From the NCBI GenBank assembly GCA_023410055.1, contig JAEYQK010000023.1:1-12546 (forward strand): a DNA stretch of 12,546 bases, read 5' to 3'. The notes under the pieces were generated by a model. That model did not search any database. It was given only the letters and a program-made list of their open reading frames with translations, and was not told the DNA's origin. The stretch is from Acidobacteriota bacterium. GTDB lineage: Bacteria > Acidobacteriota > Terriglobia > Terriglobales > Acidobacteriaceae. Positions 6,517 through 12,546 of the stretch are shown piece by piece. Numbering within the stretch: the first letter of the stretch is position 1; each line of letters begins with the position of its first letter. Both the position numbers and the translations under genes were made by a program.

Positions 6517-7182
6517 CTACTGCTGCCGTGCTTGCGTGATTAGCTGTTGAATATCTGCTCTTTTCTCGTAAGTTGGATTGGTTTCTAGCAGTTTCTGCCA
6601 AGCAGCAACGGCGCCTTTGACGTCCGATTTACCCTGCCATTTTACGATGCCCATGCTTTGCAGTGTCTGTGGTTTTGTGGGTTCGTATTTGAGAGCAGTG
6701 TTGAATTCGGCGATGGCGCGATCAGCGTCACGCATGCCTTCCCAATAGGCAATGCCCATGTCGGTTCTAACGTTGGTATTGGTGGGCTGGAGCTTCAAAA
6801 CGCGCGAGTAATAGTCGATGGCGTCTTTGTATTGTTTGGTATCGAAGTAGATGTTTCCAAGTTCGGTCAGAGCCCCTGCGTCATTAGGATTGCTGCTCAG
6901 GCGCGCAAGCAGGGGTGCGGCCTGCGCATCAGCCATTCGCTTCAGGTCTTGGGGAGAGGCAGACGGTTGGTTGCCAAACGGATTGGCAGGATTCATTCCT
7001 CCGGAGGTCTGAGATGTGGTCGTGGTGCTCCCAGCTGGTGTTGTGGCCGGACTCTGCGATCCGCGCAGAAACCAGCCCACGCCCACACCTATTACAAGAC
7101 AGAGCACCGCCATCGTGTAAGCTTGCGAACTGGTCCATGTCACTGCGGAAGACGTGTTTGATCGCGTCGCCTGACTCGCCAT
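6517..7182 (-). CDS. membrane-anchored TPR protein (CcmI/NrfG-like)
   Basis: A 221-residue protein with a short N-terminal segment, one TM helix at about 23-39 (AVLCLVIGVGVGWFLRG), a Ser/Thr/Pro/Gly-rich linker (40-75) and about three TPR units (102-205). The C-terminal part ends with an AVAAWQKLLETNP unit and a short tail, as in CcmI/CycH and NrfG proteins that hold the C-terminus of apocytochrome c. A periplasmic apocytochrome-holding role fits the neighbours (resB, ccsA and a cytochrome c gene) but is inferred; general TPR scaffolding is the alternative. The start is ATG at 7182; a GAGGTGAG sequence lies upstream at rather long spacing, so the start is likely, not certain. Hairpins downstream suggest a separate transcript from resB. 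Confidence 0.8.
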   Translation of the reverse strand: MASQATRSNTSSAVTWTSSQAYTMAVLCLVIGVGVGWFLRGSQSPATTPAGSTTTTSQTSGGMNPANPFGNQPSASPQDLKRMADAQAAPLLARLSSNPNDAGALTELGNIYFDTKQYKDAIDYYSRVLKLQPTNTNVRTDMGIAYWEGMRDADRAIAEFNTALKYEPTKPQTLQSMGIVKWQGKSDVKGAVAAWQKLLETNPTYEKRADIQQLITQARQQ

Positions 7183-7448
7183 CCTCTACTCTCACCTCGG
7201 GAAGATCGGAGATTCTGAAATGTATCGGATGCCGGACCCCGCCGTTCGGTCGCTCTTTGGGAATTCTTTCCGGAGCACCAGTGTTTATTACTCGCCAGCG
7301 TGAGGTATTTCCTCGGTGTGCGCGGCTGTCTAGGGCCACGTCTATCATTTTGCACGGATTACGATATGTGGTATTTTTGGCAAATCACATGCTCATTCCC
7401 AGTGGGGGGAATGCGCGAGGGGTTCACAGTAATTCAAGCGAGGAAAAG
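7183..7448. promoter_or_regulatory. divergent promoter region, TPR gene / cytochrome c gene
   Basis: The 266 bases between two divergent start codons must hold both promoters. Toward the cytochrome gene there is a weak candidate, TTGCAC (7350-7355), 16 bases, TATTTT (7372-7377). CATTCCC/GGGAATG (7394-7400, 7407-7413) forms a 7-bp dyad about 40 bases before the cytochrome start. No RNA gene was seen. Confidence 0.4.
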
Positions 7449-7757
7449 ATGAAGAACTTGATCAAGGGTTCTGTTGCGGTTCTCGTTATCGCTGGACTCA
7501 CCGGCGTTGCTACAGCCGCTGACTTGGCCAGTAACGAAGTGTACAAGAGCAAATGCGCCATGTGCCACGGCGCGAGCGGCGAAGGCAAAGCCGCCATGAA
7601 GACCAAGTCGCTGAAGGAGGCGGCCTCGAAGAGCGAGACTGATCTGGTGAAGACGATCAGTGACGGCATCCCGAACTCCACAATGCATGGCTATAAGGGC
7701 AAGCTGACCGACGCGCAGATCAAGGACCTCGCGACGGCCATAAAGGGCCTCAAGTAA
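7449..7757 (+). CDS. small exported class I cytochrome c
   Basis: A 102-residue protein with a Sec-type signal peptide (MKNLIKGS then a hydrophobic stretch, likely cleaved after VATA near residue 23), giving a mature chain of about 79 residues. A single haem site CAMCH follows, and a likely axial Met is in NSTMHGYKGKL; the last helix is TDAQIKDLATAIKGL. This is the cytochrome c6/cbb3-type mono-haem fold, a periplasmic electron carrier. The start ATG at 7449 has GAGGAAAA just upstream; the open frame runs much further upstream but lacks coding character. It is transcribed away from the TPR-resB-ccsA group, whose products would mature it. Its redox partner is not identifiable from the window. 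Confidence 0.93.
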   Translation: MKNLIKGSVAVLVIAGLTGVATAADLASNEVYKSKCAMCHGASGEGKAAMKTKSLKEAASKSETDLVKTISDGIPNSTMHGYKGKLTDAQIKDLATAIKGLK

Positions 7758-7776
7758 ACCCCTATCCGGACTCTCC

Positions 7777-7820
7777 AGACGGTCGAGGCTGAAGCCAGCC
7801 TCGACCGTCTTATAACTTGG
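7777..7820 (+). terminator. strong hairpin terminator after the cytochrome c gene
   Basis: AGACGGTCGAGGCT (7777-7790) and its exact complement (7797-7810) form a 14-bp perfect stem with a GAAGCC loop, followed by TATAACTT. It is 20 bases past the stop codon. The T tract is interrupted, but the stem is very stable. Confidence 0.75.
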
Positions 7821-7877
7821 CACCTGCTCGAGATTTGCGATAGCATCCACTTACCTTCATTTTTCTCAGGTGGCTGA

Positions 7878-9515
7878 GTGGCCATGACGTTCGCTCTGAA
7901 TGATCTCGAACGAATCATCAACTCCGTCTCTGACCCCATCTTTGTCAAAAATCGTGACCATGTCTGGATTCTGTTGAACGATGCTTACTGCCGGTTCATG
8001 GGATTCAAACGCGAAGAGCTCATCGGCAAGTCCGATCGCGACTTCTTCCCCAAGGACGAAGCGGACGTTTTCTGGGCCAAAGATGAGGTGGTATTTGAGA
8101 GCGGGATCGAGAACATCAACGACGAAGAGTTCACAGATTCGGCTGGAGCGAAGCACTTCATCACGACCAAGAAGTCGCTGTACCAGAATGCTTCCGGAGA
8201 CAAGTTCATCGTTGGCTGTATTCGCGATCTGACCGACCTAAGAAACACACAGAAGCAGCTGCAAGAAGCTCGAGATCGCCTGGACGAGACGGTTCAGGAG
8301 CGTACCGCCGAGCTTGCCGCCAGCAACGAAGCCTTGCGACAACAGATCATCGAGAATGAGCGCACGGCCGAACAACTTCGACAATCGCAGAAGATGGAAG
8401 CAGTCGGGCGTCTGGCCGGAGGCATAGCACACGATTTCAACAACCTGCTCAACATCATCATTGGCTATACCTCGATACTGGAAAGCAGCGTTGGTTCAGA
8501 TCCCGCAGCGAGTCGCTGCACCGGACAAATAACGGCGGCCGCTGAGCGGGCTGCATCTCTTACGAGGCAATTGCTCGCTTTCAGCCGCAAGCAGGTGCTG
8601 AACCCCGAGATACTCAATATCGACGAGATCCTTGCGAATATGGGCAAGTTGCTGCCGTCCTTGCTTGGCGAGGACGTTGAGCTAGTAATTCGAAGCAAAG
8701 CGAAAAAGGCCTGCGTAAAAGCCGATCGAAGCCAGATCGAGCAAGTGATCATGAACCTTGCCGTGAATGCCCGCGATGCCATGCCGCACGGAGGCAAGCT
8801 GACGATCGAAACGAAGAATGTCGAGCTTGATCACGATGTCTCGGGACAACGGACCTTCCCGCTCGAGTACCTGATGCTAACCGTAACTGACACAGGCGAA
8901 GGCATGGACGCCGGTACGCAGGCACACATGTTCGAGCCTTTCTTCACGACGAAAGGTGCAGGAAAGGGCACCGGACTGGGGCTCGCAACCGTTTACGCCG
9001 TCGTGATGCAAAACAACGGTGATATCAAGGTCGAGAGCGAAGTGGGTAGGGGCACCAATGTCAGCGTATTGTTTCCTTGCAGCGCTGCCGGAGAGTGGGT
9101 GCCTGATCCTCCTGAAGCGCCCCCGGTGGCGGACAGGCGCGGAACAGAAACGATTCTTCTGGTCGAGGATGAAGATAGTCTGCGGAAGCTTCTGTGCTCC
9201 GTTCTGGAATCGCAGGGCTACAAGGTAATGGAGGCCGAGTCGGGTGCCGCGGCACTGGAAATGGCGGCCCGAATCGAGGGCGGTATCGACCTGTTGGTTA
9301 CCGACATCGTTATGCCTGGGATGAGAGGATGGGAAGTTGCCGGCCGACTTAAGAGTGAATACCCCGCGCTACGTGTCCTCTATATCTCCGGACACACGGA
9401 CCCAGGTTTAAGCGGCAACAGCGTAGAAGTACCTTCCGACAGCCTGCTTCAGAAACCATTCCGGCCACGCGAGTTGCTGTCCAAGATAAGTGCAATGCTA
9501 GCGCACAGCACCTAG
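7878..9515 (+). CDS. PAS-domain hybrid sensor histidine kinase
   Basis: A 545-residue soluble kinase with no TM segment or signal peptide. In order: a PAS domain (about 8-120) ending in the IVGCIRDLTDLR transition, a coiled coil (120-170), a HisKA domain with phospho-accepting H185 in GGIAHDFNN, a HATPase domain with N box NLAVNARDAMPHGG (293-306), G1 DTGEGM (338-343), F box FEPFF (352-356) and G2 GKGTGLGLA (362-370), then a C-terminal receiver (425-540) with acceptor D476 (VTDIVMPGM) and K526 (LQKPF). All catalytic residues are present. The start is GTG at 7878, right after an in-frame TGA and with AGGTGG upstream; ATG at 7884 is an alternative. No output regulator or phosphotransfer protein is adjacent, so its pathway is unknown. 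It ends 12 bp from the converging malectin gene. Confidence 0.95.
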   Translation: MAMTFALNDLERIINSVSDPIFVKNRDHVWILLNDAYCRFMGFKREELIGKSDRDFFPKDEADVFWAKDEVVFESGIENINDEEFTDSAGAKHFITTKKSLYQNASGDKFIVGCIRDLTDLRNTQKQLQEARDRLDETVQERTAELAASNEALRQQIIENERTAEQLRQSQKMEAVGRLAGGIAHDFNNLLNIIIGYTSILESSVGSDPAASRCTGQITAAAERAASLTRQLLAFSRKQVLNPEILNIDEILANMGKLLPSLLGEDVELVIRSKAKKACVKADRSQIEQVIMNLAVNARDAMPHGGKLTIETKNVELDHDVSGQRTFPLEYLMLTVTDTGEGMDAGTQAHMFEPFFTTKGAGKGTGLGLATVYAVVMQNNGDIKVESEVGRGTNVSVLFPCSAAGEWVPDPPEAPPVADRRGTETILLVEDEDSLRKLLCSVLESQGYKVMEAESGAAALEMAARIEGGIDLLVTDIVMPGMRGWEVAGRLKSEYPALRVLYISGHTDPGLSGNSVEVPSDSLLQKPFRPRELLSKISAMLAHST

Positions 9516-9527
9516 GCCAAGCGCTCG

Positions 9528-11090
9528 TTACCCCTTAGGAATGACTTCGATTGCCGTTATGGTCGCGTAGTCGTGAACGGGAATGAAGTCCAAAACGATC
9601 TTGCCTTGGGCATTTGGCTCGATTCCGGAAAGCGTACGAGTTATCGGATGGTTCTCGCCGGCCTGCTTGAGGATATCGAGCTGTGTGAGGACCAGTTTCC
9701 CATTGCAGAAGACGTTGAAAATTCGGCCGTTATCAACGGCCTCAGCGGTACGGGCGGGCTGAATCGGGCGTTTGCTATTCGTGGGGCCAAAGCGACGCTC
9801 GATGAAATGCAGAGTAAGGTCGTACTTGCCGGGCGGAACCGGAATCGAGTAGGAGAAATTGCCCCAACGCTCGGTCTGATATAGCTCGGGGTCATCAGTG
9901 CCGACGGCAGGCTCCTGGCTTTCACTGAGCTGCCCGCCCTTGTAGTAGTTATCGGGGCTCCACCAGCGGCTGTCGATGGAGTAATAAGGAGAAGTTCTGG
10001 TCGCAAGGCGAATCGGCCTGATACGACCGCGAAGCCCGGGAAGGATTTCGATTGCGGAAACCATCGCTTGGCCGCCGTACACGGAACTGAACTTGAGGTG
10101 CAACTTGCCATCGGAAGCGGGGCCGATGTTGGTGAAGACCTTTATATCGGCGGTCCTGCTGGCACCTCCATCGACGAGGACGTCAAAATTGGTGAGCAAC
10201 GGCACACCGTTACCGGTAACGTTCATAATGCGGCTACCTTCGCCGCCGGATCCCATCTCTTCGGGTCCGTAATACGTCTCCACAAAGTGAAGCCGCATTT
10301 CATAGATACCCGGATTCAACGGGATATCGTAACTGAAGTCGCCCTGACGGCTGTTCCGATAGAGGAGCGATTCCTGCGTGCGCCAAACGTGTTGGGCGGA
10401 GGTCCTGACCGAGGTGCCGCCGGTGAAGTAGAGGTCGGCGCTCCATATCTTGCCCGAGTGATCGACGTAGGGATGGGTGCCTCCGGCCAGGATTCGAACT
10501 TCATCACCCGCCGGGAGTCCAGCTGGCAGATCGGGCGCTGCCTGAGCCTCTGCTTCAAGGCGTGCAACAGCGGCTCTCTGATTCCTAAGCACTATCAGAC
10601 CGGAGACGACCAAAGCAGCGATGGCCACGAGCGCCAGGATAGCAAGCAAGCGCCAGCGGCTGCTTTGCCTCGTTTCGCCCACCGCCTTGCTTTGCTCGAC
10701 CGCAGGTTCCACGACCGGCGGGGCAACCGGCTCCGGAACCGATCTCACTTCGAACGAAGGAACGTATTGCCCGATGGGGATGTTGATTTGAATGGGATCG
10801 GCGGAGCCAACCGTAGCATAGTATTCCACCAGGCGTTTCCGGAGCCTGTTGGCATGGACACGAACGATGGAGTCGCTGTCCTGGTCGAAATTGGGATCGC
10901 GCCGAAACACATCAACAGCGATGGAATACTCTTTGATCTCATTGTTCTCGCCGGCGAAAGTCTTCTCGCACAAATAAGACAGGAAATGCCCGAGGACAGG
11001 CGCGCGCGCGAATAAGTCTGAGGCGAGGACGCGGGCCAATTCAGCTCGTTTGCTTTCGACTGCGACGGATTCTTCACGAATTGTGCTCAT
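9528..11090 (-). CDS. winged-helix-like / TM / double malectin membrane protein
   Basis: A 520-residue protein. Residues 15-115 form the domain seen at the head of many acidobacterial and adenylate-cyclase-like TPR proteins (LSYLCEKTFAG, EIKEYSIAVDVFRRDPNFD, SIVRVHANRLRKRLVEYY, INIPIGQYVPSFEV). The last two blocks look like the recognition helix and wing of an OmpR/ToxR-type winged helix. A Pro/Glu linker (116-140) leads to one TM helix (147-168). Outside follow two malectin-like carbohydrate-binding domains (about 198-350 and 358-518), each with WSADLYF or WWSPDNYY, a GDFSYDIPLNPGIYEMRLHF-type strand set, and an internal-repeat layout. The start is ATG at 11090 with AGGA seven bases upstream. 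It may be a one-component glycan-sensing regulator (inference); a surface glycan-binding protein is the alternative. It is divergent from the exported TPR gene. Confidence 0.8.
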   Translation of the reverse strand: MSTIREESVAVESKRAELARVLASDLFARAPVLGHFLSYLCEKTFAGENNEIKEYSIAVDVFRRDPNFDQDSDSIVRVHANRLRKRLVEYYATVGSADPIQINIPIGQYVPSFEVRSVPEPVAPPVVEPAVEQSKAVGETRQSSRWRLLAILALVAIAALVVSGLIVLRNQRAAVARLEAEAQAAPDLPAGLPAGDEVRILAGGTHPYVDHSGKIWSADLYFTGGTSVRTSAQHVWRTQESLLYRNSRQGDFSYDIPLNPGIYEMRLHFVETYYGPEEMGSGGEGSRIMNVTGNGVPLLTNFDVLVDGGASRTADIKVFTNIGPASDGKLHLKFSSVYGGQAMVSAIEILPGLRGRIRPIRLATRTSPYYSIDSRWWSPDNYYKGGQLSESQEPAVGTDDPELYQTERWGNFSYSIPVPPGKYDLTLHFIERRFGPTNSKRPIQPARTAEAVDNGRIFNVFCNGKLVLTQLDILKQAGENHPITRTLSGIEPNAQGKIVLDFIPVHDYATITAIEVIPKG

Positions 11091-11273
11091 GTCGTTTCCT
11101 GTCGGGTTCCCATAACGGTATAAAAAACTGGACTATAGTTCGGCCGTGCACGTTCAACCACTCTACTCTATATACCTACTCCGAGCATTCTTGCAGTTTC
11201 ATTTGCGCATTAACCGTTCATTTCACCCGAAATGCCCGCAATTAACCGATTTAACCCCAGGCAACCCGTCCCT

Positions 11274-11296
11274 GCAACACGTGTTACCACTGTAAC
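11274..11296. promoter_or_regulatory. overlapping palindromes, candidate operator
   Basis: AACACGTGTT (11276-11285) is a perfect 10-bp palindrome. It overlaps GTTAC-CACT-GTAAC (11283-11296), a 5-bp inverted repeat with a 4-bp spacer. They lie almost exactly halfway between the two divergent start codons, where an operator serving both genes could be. No factor can be assigned from sequence alone. Confidence 0.4.
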
Positions 11297-11401
11297 GTAC
11301 ATCGCTGATTCTAAACACCTTAATTGGTTGTTCAGTTTCGTAACGGAGGAGTAGCCCACATAGCGTTGTAGTGAACCTCCGAAATGCTTGATAACAGGAT
11401 C

Positions 11402-11446
11402 GTGATGAGCTGGCGCTCACACGACAGGTGATGAGCGGACGCTCAC
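11402..11446. repeat. two 19-bp dyad direct repeats in the TPR-gene leader
   Basis: GTGATGAGCTGGCGCTCAC (11402-11420) and GTGATGAGCGGACGCTCAC (11428-11446) differ at two bases and are 26 bp apart, start to start. Each contains the inverted repeat TGAGC-N4-GCTCA. The second ends 21 bp before the start codon, so both are probably in the 5' untranslated region or at the promoter. Confidence 0.65.
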
Positions 11447-11467
11447 CCGAGGGATCGGAGGTGCAAG

Positions 11468-12241
11468 ATGAAAAAGGTAATGATAGCGGTGATGCTGGTG
11501 GTTGCGCTGATTCTGCCTGCGGCGGTACAGGCGGCTGATCAGCCGGGGACACAGAAACTGGACAAGGCTACAATCTCGGCGATGTCGTTTGCTGAACTCG
11601 ATGCGAAAATAACCGAGCTTCGGAGAGCGAAGGACTACGCGGGCGCGAAGACGTTGTTATTGGAAGGTATTCGGCGGCAGCCTAAGGACGCTTCTCTTTA
11701 TAACAAGCTAGGACTGGTAGAACTCCAGTTGCAGAATAAGGATTCGGCATCTTCGAACTTTGGCAGAGCAATGAAGTTGAATCCGAAATTCCCGGATGCA
11801 CTGAACAATTTTGGGACTGTTTACTTCCTGAGAGGCAATGCTGACATGGCCGCAAAGTACTACAGAAAGGCTCTTGCCCTCGAAGAGACGAGGGCGGTCT
11901 TTCACGCGAACCTGGCGGCGGCATGGATCTCCAAGGACAAATTGAATTTGGCACTGACCGAATATGCCAGGGCGCTGGAGTTGGATCCGGACATTCTCAC
12001 TAGCAGCAGCGCCAGCGGTATAGCTGCGCAAGTCTCAACTCCCGAGCAGCGTGCTAACAGGTTCTTCTTGCTGGCGAGAGTCTTTGCGATCAAAGGGGAC
12101 GTGAATGGCGCACTCGATTACTTGAAGAAAGCTAAAGAAGAAGGTTATCGAGATCTCGACAGCGTCTACAAACAGAAGGAATTTGCGAGCCTGTGGCAGG
12201 ATCAGCGCTTGGCACAGCTGATTCCACCGAAGGCGAAGTAG
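11468..12241 (+). CDS. exported TPR-repeat protein
   Basis: A 257-residue protein beginning with a Sec signal peptide (MKKVMIAV plus a hydrophobic core, likely cleaved after AVQA near 22; no lipobox Cys). About four TPR units span 45-185, with typical packing motifs such as ASLYNKLGLVELQLQNKDSA, PDALNNFGTVYFLRGN and FHANLAAAWISKD. A last helical unit at about 193-225 leads into a short tail. It should act in the periplasm as a protein-interaction scaffold; the partner is unknown. The start ATG at 11468 has GGAGG six bases upstream. It is monocistronic, judging by the strong terminator that follows, and is divergent from the malectin protein gene, which may regulate it or share its regulator (inference). 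Confidence 0.85.
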   Translation: MKKVMIAVMLVVALILPAAVQAADQPGTQKLDKATISAMSFAELDAKITELRRAKDYAGAKTLLLEGIRRQPKDASLYNKLGLVELQLQNKDSASSNFGRAMKLNPKFPDALNNFGTVYFLRGNADMAAKYYRKALALEETRAVFHANLAAAWISKDKLNLALTEYARALELDPDILTSSSASGIAAQVSTPEQRANRFFLLARVFAIKGDVNGALDYLKKAKEEGYRDLDSVYKQKEFASLWQDQRLAQLIPPKAK

Positions 12242-12263
12242 AATCCCGTAGCGTAAGAAACGG

Positions 12264-12299
12264 AAAGGTAGCCGGAAGTTCGGCTGCCTTTTTCTTTTG
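12264..12299 (+). terminator. intrinsic terminator after the exported TPR gene
   Basis: An 11-bp stem with one G-U pair (12264-12274 with 12281-12291), a GAAGTT loop and a TTTTCTTTT tail, starting 23 bases past the stop codon. A textbook rho-independent terminator. Confidence 0.88.
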
Positions 12300-12405
12300 A
12301 GTCGATTCGAAACGCCGAGGGGCGACTCACGCCGGTGCGGATTCGAAGCGCAAAACCAAAATTCGGAATTCCGGCAGCTTTGCTCGGGTTAAACTAGAGA
12401 CAACT

Positions 12406-12546
12406 ATGGAAACTCCTGCATATAAACGCGTTCTTCTTAAGCTTTCGGGTGAGGCATTGGCCGGCGATCAGGGATTTGGCGTGGATACCATCAGAATCCA
12501 CGAGATTGCCAAGGAATTGAAGGATGTTCACGCACTGGGCGTGGAG
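12406..12546 (+). CDS. pyrH: UMP kinase, 3' truncated by the window end
   Basis: The first 47 residues are visible. METPAYKRVLLKLSGEALAG followed by DQGFGVDTIRIHEIAKEL is the N-terminus of bacterial UMP kinase, which makes UDP from UMP and ATP in pyrimidine synthesis in the cytoplasm. KLSGEALAG (12-20) is the nucleotide-binding glycine loop of the amino-acid-kinase fold. Full-length proteins are about 240 residues. The start is ATG at 12406 with a weak purine-rich AGAGA upstream. It has its own transcript, since a terminator separates it from the TPR gene. The common upstream partners rpsB and tsf are not directly in front of it. Confidence 0.95.
   Translation, partial: METPAYKRVLLKLSGEALAGDQGFGVDTIRIHEIAKELKDVHALGVE

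Larger units (their letters stand above)
11091..11467. promoter_or_regulatory. divergent control region, malectin gene / exported TPR gene
   Basis: The 377 bases between two divergent start codons contain no credible gene. AT-rich sequence with TATA-like boxes lies near the malectin gene (11118-11140, minus strand). Two overlapping palindromes sit at the midpoint (11274-11296), and a pair of 19-bp dyad repeats lies just before the TPR start (11402-11446). Confidence 0.5.

Noticed and set aside
6915..7448. Upstream extension of the cytochrome c frame
   Set aside because: Overlaps the TPR gene antisense and lacks coding character; the signal peptide and ribosome-binding site place the start at 7449.
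10068..11015. 315-residue plus-strand frame opposite the malectin gene
   Set aside because: Antisense to a gene with clear domain structure; composition effect only.

Overview
The window reads as a chromosomal segment of a GC-moderate to GC-rich Gram-negative bacterium, most likely an Acidobacteriota (Terriglobia-type) genome. This assignment is inference. It rests on the domain that heads the malectin protein (common in Acidobacteriota), many small secreted or anchored TPR proteins, a cytochrome c System II (ResB/CcsA) locus, and dispersed palindromic repeats of the GTCATTCCGAG...CGAGGAATCC type. No rRNA, tRNA, CRISPR array or transposase was seen.

Layout. (a) 1-2758: two convergent genes, a nuclease-like protein cut by the window edge (PD-(D/E)XK/NucS-like) and an OLD-family ATPase with a TOPRIM domain. 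Hand counts on a few lines put the OLD gene at about 45-47% GC against about 67% for a ccsA line, so this end may be an acquired defence-type segment. (b) 2759-3297: a gene-free, repeat-rich boundary with a dispersed palindromic repeat, helically phased GTCAGTCA repeats, several perfect palindromes and an octamer array in inverted arrangement. (c) 3298-7182, minus strand: membrane-anchored TPR protein, then resB, then ccsA. This is a cytochrome c maturation group. Two hairpins separate the TPR gene from resB, and a CRP-like palindrome lies upstream of resB. (d) 7449-7757, plus strand: a small exported class I cytochrome c, a plausible client of that machinery, ending in a strong hairpin. (e) 7878-9515, plus: a soluble PAS hybrid histidine kinase. 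(f) 9528-11090, minus: a membrane protein with a winged-helix-like N-terminal domain, one TM helix and two malectin-like domains outside, possibly a ToxR/CadC-type glycan-sensing regulator. (g) 11091-11467: a divergent control region with palindromes at its midpoint and two 19-bp dyad repeats ahead of the next gene. (h) 11468-12241, plus: an exported TPR protein with a textbook intrinsic terminator. (i) 12406 to the window end: the start of pyrH (UMP kinase).

The two best candidates for new biology are the malectin one-component regulator with its palindrome-bearing divergent promoter region, and the nuclease/OLD pair beside the repeat-rich boundary. The cytochrome genes form a coherent functional set: ResB/CcsA carry and ligate haem, the TPR protein may hold apocytochrome, and the small CxxCH protein is a possible substrate.
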